DNA of 64,000 nt from Anaerotruncus colihominis (GTDB taxonomy: Bacteria > Bacillota > Clostridia > Oscillospirales > Ruminococcaceae). The notes beneath the pieces are model-generated. The model made no database searches. It was not told where the DNA came from and was given only the letters and a program-made list of their open reading frames with translations. Position 1 is the first letter of the stretch. Every line of letters begins with the position of its first letter. Positions 34,316 to 42,799 of the stretch are shown piece after piece. The stretch covers positions 98,893 through 162,892 of the forward strand of contig NZ_VIQT01000006.1 in the NCBI RefSeq assembly GCF_010206195.1. The letters are read 5' to 3'. A program made the translations under genes and the position numbers.

Positions 34316-34981
34316 ATGAAAAAAATGCTTTTTGCACTTATTCTCGGCCTTTGTGCCGGGTTATCCGCATGTGCTTCGTCGCAGACTGCGCAGGGCGTCG
34401 CAGCCACATCCCAGATGACACAGCCCATCGTCACAGACAACGGCCTGAATACCGCTTCCGGCGCCGCCGCATCCTCCCAGCCAGGCACCGTCTCAGGTAC
34501 AGCAAGCCTTCCGGCGTCCTCTGCGGAACTGGAGGATATTCTAAATCAATACTATAACATCAAGGCCGAAGTCAGCGCATTGTCTGTCGATATTGCAATT
34601 CTGGATGCTGATTTCCGTATTGGCAAAATTGAATCAGCCGCCTTTCAGGAACAAAAAGCAGCCTTATTGTCCAAAAGAGCCGAGCAGGAGTTCAACGAGG
34701 ATCTTCTGGAGCACCAAGCTGAGCTGCTGATCCCCTATACTGCCCCCGATCCCGCAAATACGGATGTCGCCGCATTGTTCGAGCAACTCCATGAAGCGGA
34801 AATCGCTGAGGATGCAGCCGACCTTGAGGGTGATATTCTGAAGGAGCATTACCGTACAGGCCAGATCAGCCGTGAGGAGTTCGTCAGCCAAAAAGCGGTC
34901 CTGGAGCGGAAAGCCGACGAAGCCGACCGGCGCGCTGATATTTTGGAGGATACCCTTGAAATGCTCGGTTTTGACGATTGA
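34316..34981 (+). CDS. Lipoprotein with coiled-coil, unknown function
   Basis: 221 residues. Lipoprotein signal MKKMLFALILGLCAGLSA then Cys at residue 19, a Ser/Thr/Ala-rich linker to about 70, then long charged helices (AELEDILNQYYNIKAEVSAL, KRAEQEFNEDLLEHQAELLI, LERKADEADRRADILEDTLE) likely to form a coiled coil. CCAGGAGGAC precedes the start. Divergent from the response regulator and so a likely member of its regulon. No family recognised. Confidence 0.75.
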   Translation: MKKMLFALILGLCAGLSACASSQTAQGVAATSQMTQPIVTDNGLNTASGAAASSQPGTVSGTASLPASSAELEDILNQYYNIKAEVSALSVDIAILDADFRIGKIESAAFQEQKAALLSKRAEQEFNEDLLEHQAELLIPYTAPDPANTDVAALFEQLHEAEIAEDAADLEGDILKEHYRTGQISREEFVSQKAVLERKADEADRRADILEDTLEMLGFDD

Positions 34982-35035
34982 TCGGCAGCTGCTTTATTTT
35001 CTCAATTAAAATTTCAACAGCTGGCTAAATTCTCA

Positions 35036-35064
35036 TTTACAAAACGCCCTCTTTCGTCTACAAT
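35036..35064 (+). promoter_or_regulatory. Promoter of the hemerythrin gene
   Basis: TTTACA (35036-35041), 17-base spacer, TACAAT (35059-35064), 22 bases before the start codon. Confidence 0.6.
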
Positions 35065-35086
35065 GATAACGAAGGGGGGCGTACTT

Positions 35087-35518
35087 ATGGTTATTTTCCC
35101 TTGGGAACCAAAACTGGAGTTTGGGATCGACCTGCTTGACCAGCAGCACAGAGAGTTGATCAAGGTGATCAATACCTTTTTCATCAGCTATAAATGCCGC
35201 GATGATATCCAAAAAGTCAGTGAATGTCTCGATTTTTTGAATCATTACACTCTCTACCATTTTCAGGCAGAGGAAGCGTTTCAAGTCCAGTATCGCTTTC
35301 CGCTTTATCGCGATCATCAGGCCAAACACAACTATCTTAGCACGCAGCTAAAGTTTCACAGCACCGCGCTTACAGCATCCCGTTTCGCTCCGGAAAAGAT
35401 GGAGCATTTTCACGAATATTTAGAGGCATGGATTATCAACCACCTTTTGGAGGACGATTTAAAATTTGCGGAGTTTGTGAAGGAAGCGGATAGCGGGCAG
35501 CCCTCAAAAAGTGAATAA
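35087..35518 (+). CDS. Bacteriohemerythrin
   Basis: 143 residues, the standard length of single-domain bacteriohemerythrins, which bind oxygen at a non-haem di-iron centre. Ligands are visible in order: DQQHREL, the HYTLYHFQAEE stretch (HxxxE), HQAKHNYL (HxxxH) and HLLEDDLKF (HxxxxD). The start is MVIFPWEPKLEFGID, as usual for the family, after GAAGGGGGG. In motile anaerobes it may sense or scavenge oxygen. Followed by a terminator shared with the next, convergent gene. Confidence 0.95.
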   Translation: MVIFPWEPKLEFGIDLLDQQHRELIKVINTFFISYKCRDDIQKVSECLDFLNHYTLYHFQAEEAFQVQYRFPLYRDHQAKHNYLSTQLKFHSTALTASRFAPEKMEHFHEYLEAWIINHLLEDDLKFAEFVKEADSGQPSKSE

Positions 35519-35550
35519 AAAAGGGACCGGTTCAACCGGCCCCTTTTTTA
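35516..35550. terminator. Bidirectional terminator
   Basis: AAAAAAGGGACCGGTT/AACCGGCCCCTTTTTT, one mismatch, between convergent genes. Confidence 0.9.
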
Positions 35551-35551
35551 T

Positions 35552-35734
35552 TCAGGCATATGTGTCGAGCAGATGGCTCGACGGCGGCATCGCGGATTCC
35601 ATCGATTGAATCATCTGTGCTCCGCTAAGCTCGGTCATCTGCATCGCATCGCTTAAAAGAGCGACTGCAAAGCCCTGCTGCATCTGACTCATGTGGTAAA
35701 CGATGCTCGCTGCACTGATCCCGTTGATATCCAT
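35552..35734 (-). CDS. YjfB-like small protein
   Basis: 60 residues, starting MDINGISAASIVYHMSQMQQ and followed by a helix AVALLSDAMQMTELSGAQMI. The short MDI start, Gln-rich first helix and DAM...E...GA helix match the YjfB family of putative motility proteins of Firmicutes. AGGAGGG precedes the ATG. Its position at the end of a flagellar gene block supports the call, but the function is not established. Confidence 0.72.
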   Translation of the reverse strand: MDINGISAASIVYHMSQMQQGFAVALLSDAMQMTELSGAQMIQSMESAMPPSSHLLDTYA

Positions 35735-35803
35735 TACAATCCCTCCTAACTAACTCTATTATAGACCGGAAACATAAAAATTGCAAGACAATTCCATATG
35801 TTA

Positions 35804-36628
35804 TCAGGTAAATAAATTCATGGACTCATTGAACGCCACAGAGCCATTGATCCCTGTCCCAATTTCAATATCCGGCTTCACGGCTTCCCCATGGAAATCA
35901 GTACCGCCGGTTGCGAATAGATGGTATTTTTCGGCAAGCGTCAGATAGTATGATCTGCGTTCCGGTGAATGCGTGCTGTAATAGCATTCCAGGCCGTCAA
36001 GGCCCTGTTCTGCAAGCGTACCTACAAAGCGGTCTAATGCATCGTCCTCCAATTTTAACTGAATTGGATGCGCCAGCACCGCAACGCCTCCAGCACGATG
36101 AATCAATGCGATTCCGTGCTCGGGCGAAATCTTGGGCCGCTCAATCCGGTCAAACTCCGGCGTGCCTAAATAGAGATCAAAGGCCGCACGCACGTCGGAA
36201 ACATACCCCGCTTTAACCATCGCCCGTGCGAAATGGGGCCGTGCGATCAATCCGTCTCCAGCCTGCAATTCCACTTCCTCCAGGGACAAAGGCATCCCTT
36301 TTTCGCGCAAATAGTCCAAAATGCGGTATTTGCGTTCATCGCGGTCGCGCCGGAACGTCGCGCACATATCGCACAGCTCTTTGTTTTCAGGATCGATTTT
36401 ATATCCAAGCATATGCAATTCCCGATTGCCCTTTGTGCTGATTTCAATGCCGGATACAAAACCGACGCCCAAATTCGCGGCGGCGGCGCGCGCTTCTTCG
36501 ACGCCGTCCACGCTGTCGTGGTCTGTAACCGCCAGAAAGGTGACGCCGCGCTCATACGCCATCTGGACAACCCGCTCCGGTGGATATTGACCATCCGATG
36601 CGGTTGTATGCAGATGCAGATCAACCAT
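35804..36628 (-). CDS. PHP-family phosphoesterase (YciV/TrpH type)
   Basis: 274 residues with the PHP metal motifs in order: MVDLHLHTTASDG, FLAVTDHDSVDGVEEA, VSGIEIS, ARPHFARAM, VLAHPIQ and GGTDFHGE. This subfamily includes enzymes that remove the 3'-phosphate from nucleoside 3',5'-bisphosphates and act on short RNA. ATG at 36628 follows GGGGGC and overlaps the stop of the cytidylyltransferase gene by eight bases. In this operon I infer it degrades the 3',5'-bisphosphate cytidine left after phosphoramidate transfer. Confidence 0.85.
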   Translation of the reverse strand: MVDLHLHTTASDGQYPPERVVQMAYERGVTFLAVTDHDSVDGVEEARAAAANLGVGFVSGIEISTKGNRELHMLGYKIDPENKELCDMCATFRRDRDERKYRILDYLREKGMPLSLEEVELQAGDGLIARPHFARAMVKAGYVSDVRAAFDLYLGTPEFDRIERPKISPEHGIALIHRAGGVAVLAHPIQLKLEDDALDRFVGTLAEQGLDGLECYYSTHSPERRSYYLTLAEKYHLFATGGTDFHGEAVKPDIEIGTGINGSVAFNESMNLFT

Positions 36629-37370
36629 ATTTTTTGCCCCCATCCGGATACAACCGCTCATAGAGCTGTATATCCTCCTGATTATCGCACTCAAGCCACA
36701 GTTCATCTGTTGCAATGGCATAAATGGGATACCCGAGAGAAATCAAATGATTTAAAAGCGTCGTCATATCCAGCTTTTCCACGCTTTTTTTCATCGGCAG
36801 GCGAATTGCCTGTTCAATTTTTTCCCAGCCAGCCGGTTCAAAGCGCAAAAGCCCCATATACTGCCCCTGAACCTCATCCTCCGACTGTGGATGCAGACCG
36901 ATCTCCGCAAGCGTGCCGTTCTGGTTCAGGCGAAACGTTTCCATATCCTCCAGCGGATTCGAAAACCGTTTCCTCCATAAATCCAAAAATCCGGTGTAGT
37001 AGGTAATTGCAAGCTCCCGCCCGCAATCCATCAGCCCTCTGACAGCATTTTCATGAAAGACAATATCAGAATAACAGATGACGCATGGTTCAGTGCACAG
37101 CCATTCCCGCGCTTTTGTCAGGGATACAAACATATTCGTATGCGCCCAGTCGGCGTTATGAAAGAGGCGCACACCTTCCAGGTTAATCCGGTCGCTCCGA
37201 TAGCCGGTGACAACGCCGATATCGCACCGCGCAAAGCCCGCGCGCTCAAGCGTTTTTACACACATCTCCAAAAGCGGCCGTCCCCACAGACGCATCATCC
37301 CTTTTGGAATTTCCGCCGTGCCGTCGCCCATACGGCTGCCGCGTCCAGCGGCGAGAACAATGGCTTTCAT
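36621..37370 (-). CDS. Cytidylyltransferase, phosphoglutamine-type (Cj1416-like)
   Basis: 249 residues, nucleotidyltransferase fold: MKAIVLAAGRGSRMG (nucleotide loop, residues 9-15), EIPKGMMRL (Lys23), CYSDIVFHENA with the metal Asp, and LWLECDNQEDIQLYERLYP. Resembles LicC-like enzymes. In Campylobacter jejuni the corresponding Cj1416 joins CTP and L-glutamine phosphate. The call rests on its place directly after a PEP-synthase-like kinase and a glutamine amidotransferase-type hydrolase, overlapping the latter by four bases, the same order as cj1418-cj1417-cj1416. Substrate is inferred. Confidence 0.78.
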   Translation of the reverse strand: MKAIVLAAGRGSRMGDGTAEIPKGMMRLWGRPLLEMCVKTLERAGFARCDIGVVTGYRSDRINLEGVRLFHNADWAHTNMFVSLTKAREWLCTEPCVICYSDIVFHENAVRGLMDCGRELAITYYTGFLDLWRKRFSNPLEDMETFRLNQNGTLAEIGLHPQSEDEVQGQYMGLLRFEPAGWEKIEQAIRLPMKKSVEKLDMTTLLNHLISLGYPIYAIATDELWLECDNQEDIQLYERLYPDGGKKYG

Positions 37371-37975
37371 AAAGAGTCCCCCTGTTCAAAAACGGCCTTT
37401 ATCAATTGTATGTCATCCTGCTCAAATGGTGAGACGCGCTCCGGATGCCACATGACGCCGGCGATTGGACGCGTCCTTACACATACCGCCTCAACCACGC
37501 CGTCGGCCGCGCGCGCCAGAATTTTTAGCTCTGAAGGCGCCTGCCGGGCGCCCCAGTTGTGGTAGCTGTTGACGGTCCGGTTGATTGTTCCTGTAACGTC
37601 GTGACTGACTGCCACATGGCCGGATATGCGTTCAAGCGCGCCGCCAAAATGCAGCAAAATCGACTGCATCCCCCGGCAGACCCCGAGCAGCGGAATGTTG
37701 CGATCCAAGCTGTATTGGATGAGCTGCGCGTCTGTCTCATCGCGCTCCGGCGCGTTCCCCCCGCAAAATACGGGATCATTGCCGCCGGTCAGTAAAATCC
37801 CGTCCGGACGCACGCGCTCCAGCAATGCCGTAACCGTTTTCGGATGGTTCGGCACAGGCAGCGCGGCGCAGCCGAGCTTTTCGAGAAGAACCGCCCACCG
37901 CTGGTCGAGCGCGTCGCGCCGTTCCGCGTAGGCGGCCGCCTCATCGATCCGCTGGCTGACAAAAATCAGTTTCAT
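37367..37975 (-). CDS. Class I glutamine amidotransferase-type hydrolase (Cj1417-like)
   Basis: 202 residues. Catalytic Cys100 (PLLGVCRGMQSILLHFGG), His177 and Glu179 (GVMWHPERVSPF), and oxyanion loop ILLTGGNDP, as in gamma-glutamyl peptidases such as PuuD. In C. jejuni, Cj1417 cleaves gamma-glutamyl-CDP-amidate into glutamate and cytidine diphosphoramidate. Located between the kinase and cytidylyltransferase genes with overlaps, which supports that role. Start at the ATG 37975; a GTG 15 bases upstream overlaps the kinase stop and is an alternative. Confidence 0.82.
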   Translation of the reverse strand: MKLIFVSQRIDEAAAYAERRDALDQRWAVLLEKLGCAALPVPNHPKTVTALLERVRPDGILLTGGNDPVFCGGNAPERDETDAQLIQYSLDRNIPLLGVCRGMQSILLHFGGALERISGHVAVSHDVTGTINRTVNSYHNWGARQAPSELKILARAADGVVEAVCVRTRPIAGVMWHPERVSPFEQDDIQLIKAVFEQGDSL

Positions 37976-37986
37976 CCCTGTTTCCC

Positions 37987-40317
37987 TCACTGCAAAATTT
38001 TGACCTGCTTGTTGGCGCAGTCCAACTCCAATACATGCGCTGCGCTGTATCGCGCAAACAGCTTTTCACCCACGCCGATCACGGCGGGGATGCCAAGTTC
38101 CCCGGCGCGGATTGCCAGATGGGAATTCGCACCGCCGTATGCTGTGACAAATCCGGCGATTTCATGGGAAAAAATCCAGTCGTAACCTGGATCAGCCGCC
38201 TCAATCAGCAGAATTTTTCCCGCGATCTGTTCACCTGTGAAGCGGCCCCCGCATACCTGGCCGCTGACGCTTTTGAGGGTTATGTAATTGGGCTGTCCCG
38301 TCGGCAGGAAAAATGCATATACATCCTGCGGATAGCAGATGACCGGCGGCAGCGTAATACCCAGAGTGCGGGCATACTTTTCGCGGCCCGCCCGGATTGA
38401 TTCCCCGAGCGTGCGCCCGATATCCTCCGCAGAACTGTAGAGCGTATCAATCACCGAAATATCAAGATAGGACATGTCCTCGCGCGAATAACCGTACTCC
38501 GCTCCCAAACGCGCCGTCAGCTCGATGACGGCGGAAAGGCTTTTGGTAAATACATATTTGGAATATTCCCGCCCCTCGATTCCCGCGCGGATAAATTGGA
38601 ACAGCGCCAACAGGTCGCCCTCCAACCCGTGCTGCGTCATTGCATCCTGAATCGCGCGGTATTGTTCCAGCGTCAATGAAAACGGGAGCGAATCTTGTTT
38701 TACGGGTTCCTGCCGCTGCGCAGCTTCCCCGGAAAAATAAAGCTCCGGCGTTTCATCATAACGGCTCGACAGAATATCATACGTCCCCGGCCGCAGATGG
38801 CCGTATTTCGCCAAGAAAGCCTCGTTGGAAAGGTTCCGGCGATCCGCGATCATCTGTGAGCTGACGGTTGTCAGGCCGTTCATATACCGCTGGTAATCCT
38901 CATCAGAGAGCAGTCCAATATTCACAAGCGATTTCAGCAGCAGCACAGCGATAAAACCACCGCGCGCCAGACCCGCAAACGGCAGCGTCCCGTAACGGCA
39001 GCAGTCCTCAATCAGCCAGTAAATTTTTGAAACGGTATCCAGGCCGCTTTTCAGGATATTCTCGCGGCGATCCTCCAAAGCATTGATGCGCTCTGTATCC
39101 GAGATCCAAAGGCCGTCCTTTGTATTGATAATATTGTTTGTCAGAGCGAGCAGAGACGCTTTGACCGTCTCAAGCTCCTCATCTGAAAAGCCATATTCGC
39201 GCAGCGCCTGAATCCGCTCGGGAAGATCGAAGGTATAGCAGGAAAAGATAATGTCGAACTCCACTTTGTCATGTTTATATGGCTGACGCTCCAGGCTGTC
39301 CAGATAGTAGTCCGCCAGCTTCGAGCTGAGGCGGTCGTCAATGTCCCTTGGAATAAACGAGTTGAAGCTGACGCGCGTATCAATATACGGAAATCCCGCA
39401 AAATCGATCATGAGCGGAAAGCTGCGCAGATTCTTATAGCCGTAATTGTTGCGCTGATACGCCCAAACACCGTCCGTCACCAGCCGTTTATAGAGCGACA
39501 ACGCCAGCGGACGCGGGCGCACGCCGATAATTTCCGCAGGATTCCAGTCGGGCATGACGCCATAAATCGTGCGTTTACCATGAAGATACGGCTTGATACG
39601 CTGCCCGAACTCGACCTTTTGATAAATGCGGCCGAGCGTTTCGGCCTGCTGGCCCAGATCCGCAGGCGCGTCGCGCAGCACCAGCGGACGCACCTGTAAA
39701 ATGTAAACCGTCCCGCCGCCGTCAACCGCGAACTCCACGTCGAGCGGCGCGCTTACAAACAGCGATTCCAGTTCCCGGACTGCTTCAATCACCGGGCACA
39801 GCTTTGACACGCCGCACGCGGCTTTATGGAACAGATAATATGTTTGCAGCGCCTCCCCCGCGCCGGATGTGACCGATGATGTAGAGCCTGTGGAATCATC
39901 ATAATTGATTACATAGTAATTTCCGAGCGTATTCGGGTCGGCGGTGAAAACGACTCCGCTTAAACGGATATCCTTCAGCATCGGCTGAACAAAGATGATA
40001 TTGCGCCCATCGCCGTCGGTGAATGAATCCGCCACACTGTCTGCGGCTTCACCGAGCGCCTGCGCGCCGCATACGTCGGCGACGGAAAGAAACTGTCCGG
40101 CCTTTGATTCCGATGCGCTGTCTTCACAAAGCGCGCTGGAGCGCACAATTACCGCCCCGTCATCCGCAAATCGCTCCATCCGTCTGATGATCTGCGCACG
40201 TGCGGCGCGGTACTCATCGACTGTAAAACGCAGCTGGGGCAAAACGCGGCTCTTTGTCACCAGAGGCTCCAACGCCTCCAGCGTCTGAGCCTTCGTTTGA
40301 AACGTGAGCAATGCCAT
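37987..40317 (-). CDS. PEP-synthase-like kinase, probable L-glutamine kinase (Cj1418-like)
   Basis: 776 residues. N-terminal ATP-grasp domain (VIVRSSALCEDSASESKAGQ, VVFTADPNTLGNYYVINY, DVEFAVDGGGTVYILQVRPL), a long middle region, and C-terminal phosphohistidine swivel (GFVTAYGGANSHLAIRAGEL, then GIPAVIGVG; His near residue 732). The PEP/pyruvate-binding barrel of true PEP synthase is absent. In C. jejuni Cj1418, with this layout, phosphorylates the amide of L-glutamine. Overlap and order with the next two genes match that pathway. Stop of the methyltransferase gene lies five bases before the start. Confidence 0.82.
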   Translation of the reverse strand: MALLTFQTKAQTLEALEPLVTKSRVLPQLRFTVDEYRAARAQIIRRMERFADDGAVIVRSSALCEDSASESKAGQFLSVADVCGAQALGEAADSVADSFTDGDGRNIIFVQPMLKDIRLSGVVFTADPNTLGNYYVINYDDSTGSTSSVTSGAGEALQTYYLFHKAACGVSKLCPVIEAVRELESLFVSAPLDVEFAVDGGGTVYILQVRPLVLRDAPADLGQQAETLGRIYQKVEFGQRIKPYLHGKRTIYGVMPDWNPAEIIGVRPRPLALSLYKRLVTDGVWAYQRNNYGYKNLRSFPLMIDFAGFPYIDTRVSFNSFIPRDIDDRLSSKLADYYLDSLERQPYKHDKVEFDIIFSCYTFDLPERIQALREYGFSDEELETVKASLLALTNNIINTKDGLWISDTERINALEDRRENILKSGLDTVSKIYWLIEDCCRYGTLPFAGLARGGFIAVLLLKSLVNIGLLSDEDYQRYMNGLTTVSSQMIADRRNLSNEAFLAKYGHLRPGTYDILSSRYDETPELYFSGEAAQRQEPVKQDSLPFSLTLEQYRAIQDAMTQHGLEGDLLALFQFIRAGIEGREYSKYVFTKSLSAVIELTARLGAEYGYSREDMSYLDISVIDTLYSSAEDIGRTLGESIRAGREKYARTLGITLPPVICYPQDVYAFFLPTGQPNYITLKSVSGQVCGGRFTGEQIAGKILLIEAADPGYDWIFSHEIAGFVTAYGGANSHLAIRAGELGIPAVIGVGEKLFARYSAAHVLELDCANKQVKILQ

Positions 40318-40321
40318 CACC

Positions 40322-41074
40322 TTACTTTTTTTTCTGCGCCATCCAGATCCGTGTGGTGTACGGGACCTTTACCGTATCCGTATGCAGGGAAAGCACCAGC
40401 GTTCGGATTTCATCATTGATCGCATCAAACTGTTCCTTCGCCTGGCGCTGTACGGTACCGTGCGACTTCCAGCCCTCGATAAAGTCCTCGGCCGGAATAT
40501 CGAACGTCACCGAATCCTGTATAAACACCGGCTCCAAAAACAGCCCGCTTTGACGGATAATCTCAGTCTGATCCTCGCGGCGGCGTCCATAGGAATACCC
40601 TTCCACATGCTTGGTAATGATCTTCTCAATCTCACCTTGCAGGTGATCCGTCAAATCGCGGTGATTCCACATGCAGGCAAACCAGCCGTGCGGTTTCAAA
40701 ATGCGATCCGATTCAATCAGGGCCTTGGCCTGATCGCAGACGTTAAAGGACGATCCGAATGTGACCAGATCAAACGCCCCGCTTTCCATGCCTGTCTGCT
40801 CACCAACACCGTCAAACCATTTGACAGACGGATAATCCGCCGTCTTTTTAATCCCGTTTGCACGCATTGCGTCGTTTGGCTCCACAGCACAGATTTCATA
40901 GCCCTTGCGCGCAAGCATCAGCGTCAGGTGCGCCGCGCCCGCACCGACGTCGCACACACGCTTTCCGGCGCTCATTCCCGCTGTTTCAACCATCCGGTCA
41001 ATCGCGCCCTGTGCATATTCAGGACGTTTCAGGTATGCCTGCGCTAAGTTTGTGTAATCCCATTCTACTTTCAT
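40322..41074 (-). CDS. Class I SAM-dependent methyltransferase
   Basis: 250 residues. Rossmann methyltransferase fold with motif I VCDVGAGAAHLTL at 40-52, acidic CAVEPNDAM, FDLVTFGSSFNV and WFACMWNHRDL. Similar to UbiE-type and sugar-cluster methyltransferases. In the C. jejuni phosphoramidate locus methyltransferases (Cj1419, Cj1420) sit next to the glutamine kinase; here one copy is in the same position, so it may supply the O-methyl group of a methyl phosphoramidate (inference). It could also methylate a sugar. Confidence 0.85.
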   Translation of the reverse strand: MKVEWDYTNLAQAYLKRPEYAQGAIDRMVETAGMSAGKRVCDVGAGAAHLTLMLARKGYEICAVEPNDAMRANGIKKTADYPSVKWFDGVGEQTGMESGAFDLVTFGSSFNVCDQAKALIESDRILKPHGWFACMWNHRDLTDHLQGEIEKIITKHVEGYSYGRRREDQTEIIRQSGLFLEPVFIQDSVTFDIPAEDFIEGWKSHGTVQRQAKEQFDAINDEIRTLVLSLHTDTVKVPYTTRIWMAQKKK

Positions 41075-41097
41075 TTGCTAAACCTCACTTTACTTTA

Positions 41098-42774
41098 TTA
41101 AACATCCTCCGGAACGAGTATTGGATAGTATTCCACATCCTCGTATCCGTCCATATATTCTGAAAACAACCGCCTGATCAACCGCCCACAACGCGGTTCG
41201 TCGCCGCGTGCATCGCCTTCCACGGCATACGCCATGGCGCAGGCCTCATCAAGCGTCTGCTCAAATCTGAACGGATAATCAAACAGTTCCTCCCGAAACG
41301 ACTTTGCAAACGATCTGAAATCAGGGACATCACATGCATACTGATATGCATGTGAAAATTGTTGAAAAACAATTTTCAGCCGCACGATATCAAATTCACT
41401 GAGCAGCTCCGAATAATCCTTTTTATTCACAGCTGACTGATCGTTTCCAGTGATGACCGCGCCGGTTTTGCCCGCCACCGGGAAGTAAATTTGAATCCCG
41501 TTGACGGTTGTTTGCTCCAGAATGCTGTCGTATTCAATCCCAAGCCAATGGCAGAACGCATCCATCACGCCGCGGTGCTTTTGTTTCACATCCTCAAAAC
41601 GGACAACGCGTACATCGTCTTTCGGCACGCCGCTTCTGTTTTGCAGCATCAAACCCATACCGCAACGCAGCCGGTTGAGATAGCTGTTCGCCCGGCCGAA
41701 AAGCAGCCTTGTATCATGCGGTGCGCGCAGGACAAACCGGTTCATCCACGAGAAGAAATGCTGGATCGGCTCACGAACGATAAAGATATATTTCACCGCG
41801 TCAAAGTCACCCGGAGAAAGCAAGCCGGCAATCTCCTGCATATTGTAATTTTCCTTATGACGCTGATAAAAAATCCAATAGTTGCGGCTTGCGTCGTATT
41901 TTCTTCCAAGCGTATTGTAATAGGCCGCAAAAATGGCCTTGAGCAAATAAGCGTATGAAATGCGTCCCTTCCCCATCAATTCGGCCGAAAGATGGCGAAC
42001 AAACGCTTTTACCGGCAGGTACACGCGGTTTTCAGGCTCGCCCTGATCGTTTACCAGATAGTGCTGCGCCGCGCGGAAAAACATCTTTTCATAGAGTTTC
42101 TCCGGAAACCGCGTTTGCAAATAAGGCGACATCTGGCTCGCGACTTCAGCTACAAGCGGCTCGTCCTCCAAAAACTGAAGCCGTTTCTGATAGACCTCCT
42201 GCAATGGGATATAATGACCGAGCAAAACAATATTTAAAAGGTCAGGATGTCCATCCACCAGGTTGTCAAAATAGACGCAGCCGCTGTTTGCCATGTGGTT
42301 AAGAATCACCAGCTTACGCAGCGCACGGGCGTGGAAACGGTCGGGGCTTTCGTCAGTCTCCGTCTTTACTGCCTCCAATATGCCCGCTTCCTCCAAAAGA
42401 TACAGATAGCGCACAGGATGGAACCCCGAGGCTGCCGAGAGCAGCCCGTTTTCCCGCAGCTTGCGGTTAAGGCGTTTGCGGGGCGCGTCAACTGTATCGG
42501 AATTGACTGTTGCAATCCAAACCGCGTTGGAAAAACGGCGCTTGGACTCCTCAAAGGACAAAATAGGGATCCTGTCATTGTAAAAACGACCGATTTTTTC
42601 CGGATCATCATCACAAAAGCAGCTTGGCTCCACCCCAAGCAGAGAAAAAATCTGCGCCGACAGATCTCCCCAAAAGCCTGCGCCATAAAAGACAAGCCCT
42701 TTTTCCCGCGCTTCCTGCGCAATATGATAGATGCTCAAATAAAAATCTTTTGGGCCTGAGATGCTAATCTCCAT
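41098..42774 (-). CDS. Sulfotransferase-like protein with N-terminal Rossmann-like module (copy 1)
   Basis: 558 residues. N-terminal module (about 25-78): LVFYGAGFWGDLSAQIFSLL then CFCDDDPEKIG and IPILSFEE. The rest resembles sulfotransferases: LNHMANSGCVYFDNLVDGHP (157-177, like the 5'-phosphosulfate loop PxSGTTLL..LL..HP) and FIVREPIQHFFSW (near 331, like the 3'-phosphate motif). AGGAGG precedes the ATG. Paralogue of the next gene. Given the phosphoramidate genes around it, I infer transfer of phosphoramidate from a 3'-phosphorylated CDP carrier rather than sulfate from PAPS; sulfate remains possible. Confidence 0.75.
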   Translation of the reverse strand: MEISISGPKDFYLSIYHIAQEAREKGLVFYGAGFWGDLSAQIFSLLGVEPSCFCDDDPEKIGRFYNDRIPILSFEESKRRFSNAVWIATVNSDTVDAPRKRLNRKLRENGLLSAASGFHPVRYLYLLEEAGILEAVKTETDESPDRFHARALRKLVILNHMANSGCVYFDNLVDGHPDLLNIVLLGHYIPLQEVYQKRLQFLEDEPLVAEVASQMSPYLQTRFPEKLYEKMFFRAAQHYLVNDQGEPENRVYLPVKAFVRHLSAELMGKGRISYAYLLKAIFAAYYNTLGRKYDASRNYWIFYQRHKENYNMQEIAGLLSPGDFDAVKYIFIVREPIQHFFSWMNRFVLRAPHDTRLLFGRANSYLNRLRCGMGLMLQNRSGVPKDDVRVVRFEDVKQKHRGVMDAFCHWLGIEYDSILEQTTVNGIQIYFPVAGKTGAVITGNDQSAVNKKDYSELLSEFDIVRLKIVFQQFSHAYQYACDVPDFRSFAKSFREELFDYPFRFEQTLDEACAMAYAVEGDARGDEPRCGRLIRRLFSEYMDGYEDVEYYPILVPEDV

Positions 42775-42799
42775 AAAAGTCACCTCCTGATAATCTACA

